Shown here piece after piece: positions 44,340-52,735 of a stretch of 64,000 nucleotides of DNA (positions within the stretch are counted from its first letter, which is position 1; every line of letters begins with the position of its first letter). This DNA is from Candidatus Gastranaerophilales bacterium (lineage in GTDB: Bacteria; Cyanobacteriota; Vampirovibrionia; Gastranaerophilales; Gastranaerophilaceae). The position numbers and the translations under genes were made by a program. The stretch lies in contig CALVAM010000007.1 in the NCBI GenBank assembly GCA_944325545.1, forward strand, positions 1 to 64,000, given 5' to 3'. The notes under the pieces are model-generated. The model searched no databases. It saw only the letters and a program-made list of their open reading frames with translations, and had not been told where the DNA came from.

Positions 44340-45440
44340 TTATTTTAATTTATTTCTTTTCGTTACAAATGGACGTTTTACTATTTCCGCATCGTGTAAT
44401 TTATCTCTTATCATAATTTGAATTGTAGAGCCTACAGATAAATTGTCAAGATTTTTAACATATGCTAAACCAATATTATCACCTCGAGAAGGAGAAATCC
44501 CTCCGCTTGTCACAATTCCTATTTTATTATTATTGAAATATACATCATAACCATGACGTGCTATTGATTTATCTAACATTCTAAAACCTACTAATTTTTT
44601 TTCTATGCCATTTTTTAGTTGATTTTCAATAATACATTTACCATTATATTCTTGATTTTTATCTTTAGGAATAGACCAACTTAAACCGGCTTCAATAGGC
44701 GTAGTATTTTCATCCAAGTCATTTCCATATAGATGTAGTGCAGCTTCCAGTCTTAAAGTATCTCTTGCTCCTAAACCTATCGGCTTTATATTATACTCTT
44801 TACCAGCCTCAAGTAATTTATCCCATAAATATTCTGAAAACTCGTTTTTAACTAATATTTCAACCCCATCTTCACCTGTATATCCTGTTCTAGAAATCCA
44901 TACATTTATATTAAATAATTCATCCCGTTTTATTGAGAAAAAAAATGGTAAATTAATTAAACCAATTTCTTTCAAAAACTCGGAAGATTTTGGTCCTTGT
45001 ACAGCTATAAGCGAGTAATTGTGAGATTCATTTATAATATCAACATTAAAACCTAGTTTATTACGCACCATCCAATTTAAATCATCATCTATTCTTGATG
45101 CATTTACAATTAACAAATATTTATAATCTTCTAATTTATATATGATTAAATCGTCAATAATTCCTCCGTTTTTATTTGTTAATTGACAATAAATTGCTTT
45201 CAATGGTATTAATGTATCAATATTTTGTGGAACGATTTTATTTAAATAAGGTAGAGCATCCTCTCCTTTTACAATAATTTCTCCCATATGGGATACGTCA
45301 AAGATACCAACACTATTCCTAACAGCCTTATGTTCTTCTATTATGGAATCATATTGAACAGGCATCTCCCAACCGGCAAAATCTACCATTCTAGCACCTA
45401 GTTTTATATGCTTATCATGTAAAAAAGTCTGCTTTGTCAT
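44340..45440 (-). CDS. gcvT: Aminomethyltransferase (glycine cleavage T protein)
   Basis: GcvT transfers the methylene group from GcvH to tetrahydrofolate. The protein of about 366 residues has KLGARMVDFAGWEMPVQYDS, EHKAVRNSVGIFDVSHMGEI, YCQLTNKNGGIIDDLIIYKL, the family SRTGYTGEDGVEILVKN, PIGLGARDTLRLEAALHLYG and SPSRGDNIGLAYV near the end. I chose ATG 45440 because GGGAGGGG lies just upstream, rather than the ATG at 45461, which lies in the hairpin. It heads the gcvT-gcvH-gcvPA unit. Confidence 0.96.
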   Translation of the reverse strand: MTKQTFLHDKHIKLGARMVDFAGWEMPVQYDSIIEEHKAVRNSVGIFDVSHMGEIIVKGEDALPYLNKIVPQNIDTLIPLKAIYCQLTNKNGGIIDDLIIYKLEDYKYLLIVNASRIDDDLNWMVRNKLGFNVDIINESHNYSLIAVQGPKSSEFLKEIGLINLPFFFSIKRDELFNINVWISRTGYTGEDGVEILVKNEFSEYLWDKLLEAGKEYNIKPIGLGARDTLRLEAALHLYGNDLDENTTPIEAGLSWSIPKDKNQEYNGKCIIENQLKNGIEKKLVGFRMLDKSIARHGYDVYFNNNKIGIVTSGGISPSRGDNIGLAYVKNLDNLSVGSTIQIMIRDKLHDAEIVKRPFVTKRNKLK

Positions 45441-45451
45441 ATCCCCTCCCA

Positions 45452-45486
45452 ATATCCACATTTATTTTCTTAATAAATGTGGATAT
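45452..45486 (-). promoter_or_regulatory. 15-bp hairpin before gcvT
   Basis: ATATCCACATTTATT and its complement (45452-45466 and 45472-45486) form a 15-bp stem with a 5-nt loop, between the dnaJ stop and the gcvT ribosome site. No T run follows on the minus strand, so it is less like a terminator than an operator or mRNA structure. Confidence 0.5.
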
Positions 45487-45492
45487 TGTCAA
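45464..45492 (-). promoter_or_regulatory. Possible gcvT promoter
   Basis: On the minus strand a consensus TTGACA (45492-45487) lies 17 bp from GAAAAT (45469-45464). The spacer is the arm of the gcvT hairpin, so a repressor binding the palindrome would block it. Confidence 0.45.
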
Positions 45493-45498
45493 GAGGTT

Positions 45499-46524
45499 TT
45501 AACCGATATTTTGAATTTGTTTATATAAATCTTTTACTTCTTTCGACATATTTTTAGGTATTACAATTTTAATTTTTACTTTCAAATCTCCATAGCCACT
45601 TTTCATAGGAAGTCCCATTTGTTTTAAACGTAATGTTTGACCGCTTGATACTTCTTGAGGTATTTTAATGTTTAATTTACCGTGCAAAGTTTGTACTTCT
45701 TTTGTACACCCCAAAACTGCTTCAGGAGGAGTAATTTCTAGTTCCTTAATAAGATCTACACCATCAAATTCATATTCACTATCTTTAAAATGAATAACGA
45801 GAAATAAATCACCTTTGTTTCCGTATCTATCTGCTTTACCCTCACCTTTTAAACGAACTTTTTGTCCTTCTTCTATACCTTTTGGTAATTTTACCTTAAC
45901 AGTTTTATTATTTGTAACAATACCGGTTCCACCACAATTAGAACAATAACCGTTTCCGTTACATTGAGTACATTTTTCTACTTCTTTAAAAGAAACACTA
46001 ATCGGTTTTCCATCAAATATTTCTTTAGCAGTAACATTTAAATTCTTGGTTATATTTAAACCTTCTGTAGCACTAGCTTTTCTTTGTCTTGTTTGAGAAC
46101 TATTTTTTGTATTTCTAGTAAAATCAAAGCCACTAAAGCCTTCATTATTCATATTAACACCGGCACCCATCATGTCCCCGAATAAGGAACTGAAGAAATC
46201 TGAGAAACCTCCAGAACCTCCAAAGTCAAAACTTTGAGCTCCACCTTGATTAAAGTTAAAACTAAAATTTTCAAAACCTGGAGGAGGTGTATAATCTGCC
46301 CCACCTTGCCAATTTGCCCCTAGGCTATCATATCTTTGACGTTTTGCTTTATCAGATAAAACTTCGTATGCTTCATTTATATCTTTGAATTTTTCTTCAG
46401 CTTCTTTTGTTTTGTTTACATCAGGATGATACTTCCTTGCTAATTTTCTATATGCAGACTTTATTGTTGCATTATCAGCATCTCTTGTTACTCCTAAAAT
46501 TTCATAATAATCTTTATATTTCAT
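45499..46524 (-). CDS. DnaJ-family co-chaperone with a reduced zinc finger
   Basis: This 341-residue Hsp40 begins with a J domain (1-70, HPD at 33-35) that stimulates DnaK. A Gly/Phe region and the C-terminal substrate domains follow. Only two CxxCxGxG-type motifs are present (CTQCNGNG and CSNCGGTG, about residue 187-202), where DnaJ normally has four. LKITPPEAVLGCTKEVQTLHG-type C-terminal strands complete it. It is thus between DnaJ and CbpA in form, as in cyanobacterial relatives. An AAAGGA ribosome site precedes the ATG. The neighbours are gcvT downstream and a divergent kinase-like gene upstream. Confidence 0.92.
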   Translation of the reverse strand: MKYKDYYEILGVTRDADNATIKSAYRKLARKYHPDVNKTKEAEEKFKDINEAYEVLSDKAKRQRYDSLGANWQGGADYTPPPGFENFSFNFNQGGAQSFDFGGSGGFSDFFSSLFGDMMGAGVNMNNEGFSGFDFTRNTKNSSQTRQRKASATEGLNITKNLNVTAKEIFDGKPISVSFKEVEKCTQCNGNGYCSNCGGTGIVTNNKTVKVKLPKGIEEGQKVRLKGEGKADRYGNKGDLFLVIHFKDSEYEFDGVDLIKELEITPPEAVLGCTKEVQTLHGKLNIKIPQEVSSGQTLRLKQMGLPMKSGYGDLKVKIKIVIPKNMSKEVKDLYKQIQNIG

Positions 46525-46643
46525 ATAACGTCCTTTACTTTAGTTATATAATAATACAAAATTTTATAAATCTTAATAATTTTAATCTTTTTTTAATAGT
46601 ATAATTTTATGATAAAATACAATCAAAGAAGGATGTAAATAGT

Positions 46644-47726
46644 ATGGATATAAAAAAGATTTTATTTAGAACTAATTCTATTGATGTAGAAAAAGCTTTA
46701 CCTGATGCTGTAGTAATGTGTACCAAAGATGGAAAAATAGAATGGGTTAATGATGTGGCTGCTGAAATTTTTGAAACGTCCAAAATGCATTTATTAACAT
46801 CAAATATTTCAGATTTCATTGAGAATTCAATGAACTTGATATTGAACTCTCTTGTTTTACAAAAACCTGTGATAACTAAATTTGTAAATAAAGAAGTTTA
46901 TTTTGATATGACCGTTAAAGAAATTAATGAAGGTTATGTATTAGATTTTAGAGATAATATCTCAAATGAGTTAAATGTGAATAATATAAATATTGAAGAA
47001 AATATAAGTAAAGATAAAAATAATTTTTTATTAAAAATAGCAAATGATTTAAAATCTCCTATTCAGTCTATAGTAGGTTTTTCTCAAGCCATGGCAGATG
47101 GATTGGGTGGGGAATTAAATGAGCAACAAGAAAAGTATATAAAAATTATTAATAAAAATTCGACCGATCTGATGTATTTTATTGCCAAAATGCTTCAGTT
47201 ATCTCAAACAGAACTAGATTTAAATACAATTGAAAATAAAATATTCGATATTCAGAGTTTGGTATCGGCTGTTATTAAATATAATGAACAATTATATAAA
47301 GAGAAAGAAATAAAGTTCTCTATAATACTAGAAGAAGGTGTAAAAAAGACTATAGCAACTGATGAAAATATAGTTAAAAATATATTACAAAATATTTTAG
47401 AAGCTATTTTGAAATCGGTTGATTTAGGCGAAATTGTTATTAACATTACCAATCCCTCTTCTGAGCTTTTGTTTGAAAAAGGACTTAATGAAGCCAATTA
47501 TATTCAAATATCAATTTCATCTTCATCTATGTTATTATCTGAAAATGAATTAGATTTCATGTTTGATCCATATAAAATTTTAGATTCTTCAAACAGAAAG
47601 AATGTATTAAGAGCTATGATCCTTGCAAGTGTTAGAAATTGGATTCAACAATTAAATGGTACTGTTTGGGTAGAATCACAAATATTAAAAAATACTTGCT
47701 TTAATGTAATCATTCCAACTAATTAG
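46644..47726 (+). CDS. Degenerate PAS-histidine kinase
   Basis: This 360-residue soluble protein has a PAS domain (about 14-104, ALPDAVVMCTKDGKIEWVND), a dimerisation helix pair and an ATPase-like region. In the H box the expected HELRTPL reads NDLKSPI (134-140), so the phospho-acceptor His is Asn134. In the N box, NILEAI (250-255) lacks the second Asn (Ala254). The DxGxG motif is SSSSM (293-297), and the second Gly-rich box is absent. It should not autophosphorylate. No membrane segment. An AGAAGG ribosome site precedes the ATG. The ABC ATPase gene starts 8 bp later, so it may regulate that transporter. Confidence 0.8.
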   Translation: MDIKKILFRTNSIDVEKALPDAVVMCTKDGKIEWVNDVAAEIFETSKMHLLTSNISDFIENSMNLILNSLVLQKPVITKFVNKEVYFDMTVKEINEGYVLDFRDNISNELNVNNINIEENISKDKNNFLLKIANDLKSPIQSIVGFSQAMADGLGGELNEQQEKYIKIINKNSTDLMYFIAKMLQLSQTELDLNTIENKIFDIQSLVSAVIKYNEQLYKEKEIKFSIILEEGVKKTIATDENIVKNILQNILEAILKSVDLGEIVINITNPSSELLFEKGLNEANYIQISISSSSMLLSENELDFMFDPYKILDSSNRKNVLRAMILASVRNWIQQLNGTVWVESQILKNTCFNVIIPTN

Positions 47727-47734
47727 GGTAATTT

Positions 47735-48781
47735 ATGAGTAGTGTTATATTAAAAAATCTAGTTAAAAGTTATGATGGTAAGAAAAATATAATTGATAAC
47801 ATAGATTTAAAAATTAAAGATAAAGAATTTATTGTCTTAGTAGGCTCTTCAGGATGTGGAAAATCTACAATATTGCGTTTGATTTCAGGATTAGAAGAAA
47901 TAACTTCTGGAGAGATTTTTGTAGACGGAGAAAAAGTTAACAATGTACATCCAAAAGACAGAGATATAGCTTTTGTTTTTCAAAGTTACGCCTTGTATCC
48001 CCATATGAGTGTTTATGAAAATATTGCTTTTGGCCTCAAAATGCGTAAATATGATAAATTTTATATAAATAATAAAGTACAGTCAGTTGCGAAAGCTTTA
48101 AACTTACAAGATTTATTGGAGAGAAAACCTAAACAATTATCTGGTGGGCAACGTCAAAGAGTCGCTTTAGGTCGTGCAATAGTTAGAAATCCTAAAGTTT
48201 TCCTTATGGATGAACCGCTTTCTAATTTAGATGCAAATTTAAGAATTCAGATGAGATCAGAAATTAAAAAATTACATAAAGAATTGCAAACGACATTCAT
48301 ATATGTTACGCACGATCAGACTGAAGCTTTAACAATGGGAGATAGAATTGTTGTTTTGGATAAAGGAAAAATTCAGCAAGTAGATACACCTGAAAATATA
48401 TACAATAAGCCTAATAATAAGTTTGTTGCAGGCTTTATTGGTCAAATGAACTTTATTGATGCATATATTGAAAATAACAACTTTGAGATAAATGGTGGTA
48501 TATTTACAACTACTTTAAATAGAAATGGAAAAATTATAGTAGGTATTAGAGCTGAAAAGATGACAGAAGGTGATATTAACATTTTTGTAAAACCTGAAAT
48601 TATCGAAATGACAGGAAGTGAAAGAATCGCTTATTTTAAATTAAATGGAAACACTTGTTCAGCACGTTTACCATTAGAATATAAAATTGAAGAAAATTTA
48701 AACTTGAAATTATCTGTAAATAACATGTATTTTTTCGATATTAATACTGGAGATATAATAACAAATGAAAAAAAATTATAA
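47735..48781 (+). CDS. Sugar-type ABC transporter ATP-binding protein
   Basis: This 348-residue ATPase is of the MalK/UgpC/MsmK type, which energises sugar or glycerol-phosphate import. It has Walker A GSSGCGKST (about 37-45), Q-loop FVFQSYALYPHMSVYEN, signature LSGGQRQRVALGRAI, Walker B VFLMDEPLSNLDANLR and the H-loop VTHDQTEALTMGDR. The C-terminal regulatory domain (about 240-348, GFIGQMNFIDAYIEN and VGIRAEKM) is present. No permease or binding protein is in the window, so it may serve several importers, as MsmK does. It overlaps the next gene by 17 bp. Confidence 0.94.
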   Translation: MSSVILKNLVKSYDGKKNIIDNIDLKIKDKEFIVLVGSSGCGKSTILRLISGLEEITSGEIFVDGEKVNNVHPKDRDIAFVFQSYALYPHMSVYENIAFGLKMRKYDKFYINNKVQSVAKALNLQDLLERKPKQLSGGQRQRVALGRAIVRNPKVFLMDEPLSNLDANLRIQMRSEIKKLHKELQTTFIYVTHDQTEALTMGDRIVVLDKGKIQQVDTPENIYNKPNNKFVAGFIGQMNFIDAYIENNNFEINGGIFTTTLNRNGKIIVGIRAEKMTEGDINIFVKPEIIEMTGSERIAYFKLNGNTCSARLPLEYKIEENLNLKLSVNNMYFFDINTGDIITNEKKL

Positions 48782-51700
48782 AAATTTATCTATAATTATA
48801 CTGATACTTTGCATTTTATGCATAACAATATGCTTTATACCTATAAATGCTTCAAAATTTATACCAATCATTGAAAAACAAGTTTCAAATGAATTGGACG
48901 TTAATGTTCATATAGAAAAATTAATTTTTAGATTTGGTCCATCTTTAAAAGTAAAAGCTCCGGTTATGCATGTTATGTATAAAGATGGACAAAAATTTAG
49001 TCAATTTGATAATGTAAAATTTTTTATTCCTTGGTCTGCTTTATTAAAAGATGATGTAAATATAAAAAGAATTTATGCTGATAAATTCATCTTAAAGACA
49101 TCATCTTCAGATAAATATTTAGCTGAACTTATTTCCAAATTAAATAATAAAGAATTTGACGAAACTCCTGATATAACATTCAAAAATTATAATATAAGTT
49201 ACTATGATAAAGAATTAGATAAAAATTTAAAGTTAACTGGAGCAAACTTAGATCTCAAAAAAATTGTTAGTATAAAAAATTATAAGATTTCTACGCTAGG
49301 TGAATTTTATATAAATAATAAGAAATTTATATCATATGATATTTCTGTTTCTCCAAATATAAAAATGCCAGAAAACTTGAATAAAAATATTAAATATAAA
49401 GAAATTATTGAACAAATTATAAGTTTAGATTTCCATTCGGATATTATTGCTGATTTAAATATATACAATTCATTAGATGGAACAAATCAAATATCAGGAC
49501 TTGTAAATATTGATAATATAGCAGTTCTTGACAACGCTCATAAAATGCCCAAAAGTTTTATTTATTTAACTTTTTTAGGAGATAAAGTTGGAGTACTCTC
49601 AAATATATATGCATCTAACGATAAAAAAATATACATAGATGGAGTTATAAACAATTCAAAAAAATTTGGAATAGATTTGAAAGTTAAGTCAGATGAAATT
49701 CAACTATCTGACATATATGATAAATTAAAATTAATTGTAAATTTTTCACAATTTAAAAATATAGATAAAATTTCCGGAACCCTAAAAGCTGATTTTAATA
49801 TAAAAGGTGATATAAATAAATTAAAATCTTCTGGCTATTTGAAAATAAACAATGCAAATGTAAAATCTAATGGGATTGCAATTAGTAAGATTAATTCGGA
49901 TATAGATTTTTCAAATAATGTAATATCAATAACAAACATGGTTGGATATGTAAGTAATTCTCCAATTTTAGTAAAAGGGAAAATTGATAAAAATATTGAT
50001 ATAGAAGTAATAATGAATAAAGTTCCTTTACAACAAATAATACCTAGTGATCTTGGCGTAAAAAATGGAGTGATATCTTTAGTAGCAAATATCTCAGGAA
50101 CCTTTGAAGATATAATACATAAAGAAAATATTCAAATAGAAAATTTTATAGCTCAAACAAAACTTGGCGAAATGAAATTTAATACTTTAAAAATAGACAC
50201 TAACAAAAATAATGTAGCAAGTATAAATAATATAACAATCAAAAATCCTTCTTTAGAATTAATAAAAGTACCAATTTTAAAACTAAATATTGATAGTGAT
50301 TTTATAAAAGTACCTGAAACAAACATATTCATGCCAAATTCTAAATTAGGTTTAAAGGCTGAATTTACTGATTATAGTACAAAAGACATTACTTTTAATA
50401 TTAATATTGATGGATTTATAAATTCCAGAGATATAAAACATTTAAAGACAATTTCTTCTATTTATCCTGTGAAAGCAAATTTAAGTGGTAATAAAGATAT
50501 ACAAAATATTAATTTGCAATTACTTTTTGAAAAATCTTTATTTTTTGATGAACCTTCTTTAATAAATTTAGTGTCAAAAATTGAAAATAACACGCTTAAG
50601 ATTGATGAATTAAGTGTTCTATCATATTCCGGAAAATTTTGGGGAGAACTAAAATCAAATTTAAAAGGACCTAAAAAGCTTATATTAACAGGTAATATTG
50701 ATAATATATATAAAGAGCCTTTATTAAAAAATATACGTTTATTTATACCTCAACCACTTAACATAACAATAGCTGATACTGTATCGCAAATAAAAGGAGA
50801 TATCTTTTTATCAGGAAAAATAAATAAACCTGATATTATCGGACAACTTGCTATACAAAATTTAGTAAATCAATTTTTGGAATTAAACATTAATAATATG
50901 ACAATTGACTTTAATAAAAATGTTGCAATATTAAATATTCCGGCATTAAAGATAGCAGATTCTTTTATGGGGCTTAATTCAACAATATCAACAGATTTTA
51001 CAAAGGGCATAATAGTTAAAAATATCGGAATAAAATCAAAATATATTAATACAGATACTATTTTAATGTATAAAGATAACCCAATAATAAAAACATTCCC
51101 TATTACAATTAAAAATGGCAAGTTCTATTCTGAAAAAGCTTTAATATCAATTTATAATTCGCCCTTATATTTTTCGGCACTAAATACAGATTTCGAATTA
51201 AATAATAACCTTTTATTATTACGAAATCTCTCTTCAGAAATATTTAATGGAAAATTTGCTGGTGATATAGATTTTAATTTAAAAGATGAAAATTTTAAAT
51301 CAAAATTACAAGGCAGAGGCATAAGTGCGGCACCAATATTTGATATAATTTCAATTAAAAAAGATACAGTAAGTGGCATTATGGATTTTGACACAATGAT
51401 AGGAGGGAATATATCTTCTAAAGAATCATTAAAAGGTAATATAAAATTTATAGTACACAACGGAAGAATGGGAACATTAGGAAAACTTGAGCATTTATTA
51501 TATGCACAAAATGTTATTGCTGATAATATGTTAAGAACATCTTTAAGTGTTATAACAAAAGCTATTATATTAAAAGACACAGGTTTGTTTAAATATTTAC
51601 GCGGTGATATTAATTTAAAATCAGGCATAGCACACATTAATTTATTGCAATCTCAAGGACCTTTGATGAGTTTGTATATTAAAGGAACATACAATACATT

Positions 51701-52037
51701 AAATGATTATGGTCGTCTTCAAGTTTTAGGTAGATTGTCTGATGAAATAATTTCAGGTTTGGGGGCATTTGGTGAATTTTCATGGAATAAACTTCTGGTA
51801 ATGCTAACCGGTGAAGATACAAAAAGTAATATTTTACCAGAAGATTTTGATAATTTGCCGCAATTACCTATGAAAAATACAAAAGAATTTAGAAGTATCA
51901 TAAATGGCCCAGTAGAAAGCCCTAATTCAGTTATATTATTTAACTGGGTATCCTATTCTCAAAAATCTATGAGACAAAAAGATGTACCTATGTCTAATGT
52001 AAAAATACCTGAATTTATAAATAATTTACCGTACTAA
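48765..52037 (+). CDS. AsmA-like outer-membrane biogenesis protein
   Basis: This 1090-residue protein has one N-terminal membrane segment (about 8-27) followed by a very long periplasmic beta-rich region. VEKQVSNELDVNVHIEKLIF-type sequence just after the anchor, and the C-terminal AsmA-like part (about 830-985, ISGIMDFDTMIGGNI-like, LKGNIKFIVHNGRMGTLGKL) are recognisable. AsmA/YhdP-type proteins form bridges that move phospholipids to the outer membrane. Its presence implies a two-membrane cell. It overlaps the ABC ATPase gene by 17 bp and has GGAG before the ATG. No other envelope-export genes are beside it. Confidence 0.82.
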   Translation: MKKNYKNLSIIILILCILCITICFIPINASKFIPIIEKQVSNELDVNVHIEKLIFRFGPSLKVKAPVMHVMYKDGQKFSQFDNVKFFIPWSALLKDDVNIKRIYADKFILKTSSSDKYLAELISKLNNKEFDETPDITFKNYNISYYDKELDKNLKLTGANLDLKKIVSIKNYKISTLGEFYINNKKFISYDISVSPNIKMPENLNKNIKYKEIIEQIISLDFHSDIIADLNIYNSLDGTNQISGLVNIDNIAVLDNAHKMPKSFIYLTFLGDKVGVLSNIYASNDKKIYIDGVINNSKKFGIDLKVKSDEIQLSDIYDKLKLIVNFSQFKNIDKISGTLKADFNIKGDINKLKSSGYLKINNANVKSNGIAISKINSDIDFSNNVISITNMVGYVSNSPILVKGKIDKNIDIEVIMNKVPLQQIIPSDLGVKNGVISLVANISGTFEDIIHKENIQIENFIAQTKLGEMKFNTLKIDTNKNNVASINNITIKNPSLELIKVPILKLNIDSDFIKVPETNIFMPNSKLGLKAEFTDYSTKDITFNINIDGFINSRDIKHLKTISSIYPVKANLSGNKDIQNINLQLLFEKSLFFDEPSLINLVSKIENNTLKIDELSVLSYSGKFWGELKSNLKGPKKLILTGNIDNIYKEPLLKNIRLFIPQPLNITIADTVSQIKGDIFLSGKINKPDIIGQLAIQNLVNQFLELNINNMTIDFNKNVAILNIPALKIADSFMGLNSTISTDFTKGIIVKNIGIKSKYINTDTILMYKDNPIIKTFPITIKNGKFYSEKALISIYNSPLYFSALNTDFELNNNLLLLRNLSSEIFNGKFAGDIDFNLKDENFKSKLQGRGISAAPIFDIISIKKDTVSGIMDFDTMIGGNISSKESLKGNIKFIVHNGRMGTLGKLEHLLYAQNVIADNMLRTSLSVITKAIILKDTGLFKYLRGDINLKSGIAHINLLQSQGPLMSLYIKGTYNTLNDYGRLQVLGRLSDEIISGLGAFGEFSWNKLLVMLTGEDTKSNILPEDFDNLPQLPMKNTKEFRSIINGPVESPNSVILFNWVSYSQKSMRQKDVPMSNVKIPEFINNLPY

Positions 52038-52084
52038 AGCATGAGATTTGAATTAAATTAATCTATATATATGACTAATAATTC

Positions 52085-52113
52085 TTGTATTTTAATTGTA
52101 TATTAATTATAAT
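52085..52113 (+). promoter_or_regulatory. Promoter of the PilZ-like gene, leaderless type
   Basis: TTGTAT (52085-52090) and TATAAT (52108-52113) are 17 bp apart. The -10 box ends 7 nt before ATG 52121, so transcription should begin at the start codon. The TTG at 52085, in the same frame, is part of the -35 box. Confidence 0.7.
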
Positions 52114-52120
52114 AGATAAT

Positions 52121-52726
52121 ATGGATTTAATAAAATCAGGACAAAGAGCTAGTATTTATTTTCAAAAAGATGAAAGTCTGGTAGAAATATCTTGTCTGAT
52201 AGATAAAATATTTGACGATAGGATAGTTTTAGAGTTACCTCAATATTTTATGAGATATATTGAGTTTTTGGGAGTTGGAAAATATTTGACAGTAAAAATA
52301 TTCTCAAAACTAGGTACTATAGATTTTAATACAATAGTAATAACGTCACCATTAGAGGAAGAATTTTCTATAGAATTTGATCCAAATGCTGTAAAATTAA
52401 CACCAAATTCAGAAATTCCTTCTATTGGTGCTATTGAAAATTTTTATATACATATAAGTGACGAAGAAACATTACATGAGAAAACCTTTCAATTATCGAC
52501 AAGCTACATAAAATTTTATTGTGATAAATTATTAAAAATCGGGTCTAGTTATAATTGTGAATTAATTTTACCAAATGATTATGGTAAAATAGAAGTTGAG
52601 GTTATAATTTCAGAAATTGATCCTGTCTATGATAATGAATATACAGCATTGTATTCTAAGATATCTGAAGAAGACAGGCAAAAACTACTCTATTATATGT
52701 ATGTATATAGTAATAATATTGATTAG
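52121..52726 (+). CDS. Divergent PilZ/YcgR-like protein
   Basis: This protein of about 201 residues has two beta-rich domains, MDLIKSGQRASIYFQKDESL and an N-terminal barrel (1-95), then a second barrel (about 100-195) in the layout of YcgR: flagellar-brake domain and PilZ. The RxxxR motif that binds c-di-GMP is missing at the start of the second domain (HEKTFQLSTSYIKFYC), so it may not bind the nucleotide. The match rests on pattern and length only. No ribosome site is seen; a promoter lies 7 nt upstream. The TPR gene follows after 9 bp. Confidence 0.55.
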   Translation: MDLIKSGQRASIYFQKDESLVEISCLIDKIFDDRIVLELPQYFMRYIEFLGVGKYLTVKIFSKLGTIDFNTIVITSPLEEEFSIEFDPNAVKLTPNSEIPSIGAIENFYIHISDEETLHEKTFQLSTSYIKFYCDKLLKIGSSYNCELILPNDYGKIEVEVIISEIDPVYDNEYTALYSKISEEDRQKLLYYMYVYSNNID

Positions 52727-52735
52727 GAATTATAT

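Noticed and set aside
45441-45498. Glycine riboswitch before gcvT
   Set aside because: Only about 58 nt separate the dnaJ stop from gcvT, and the sequence is one simple hairpin without riboswitch features.
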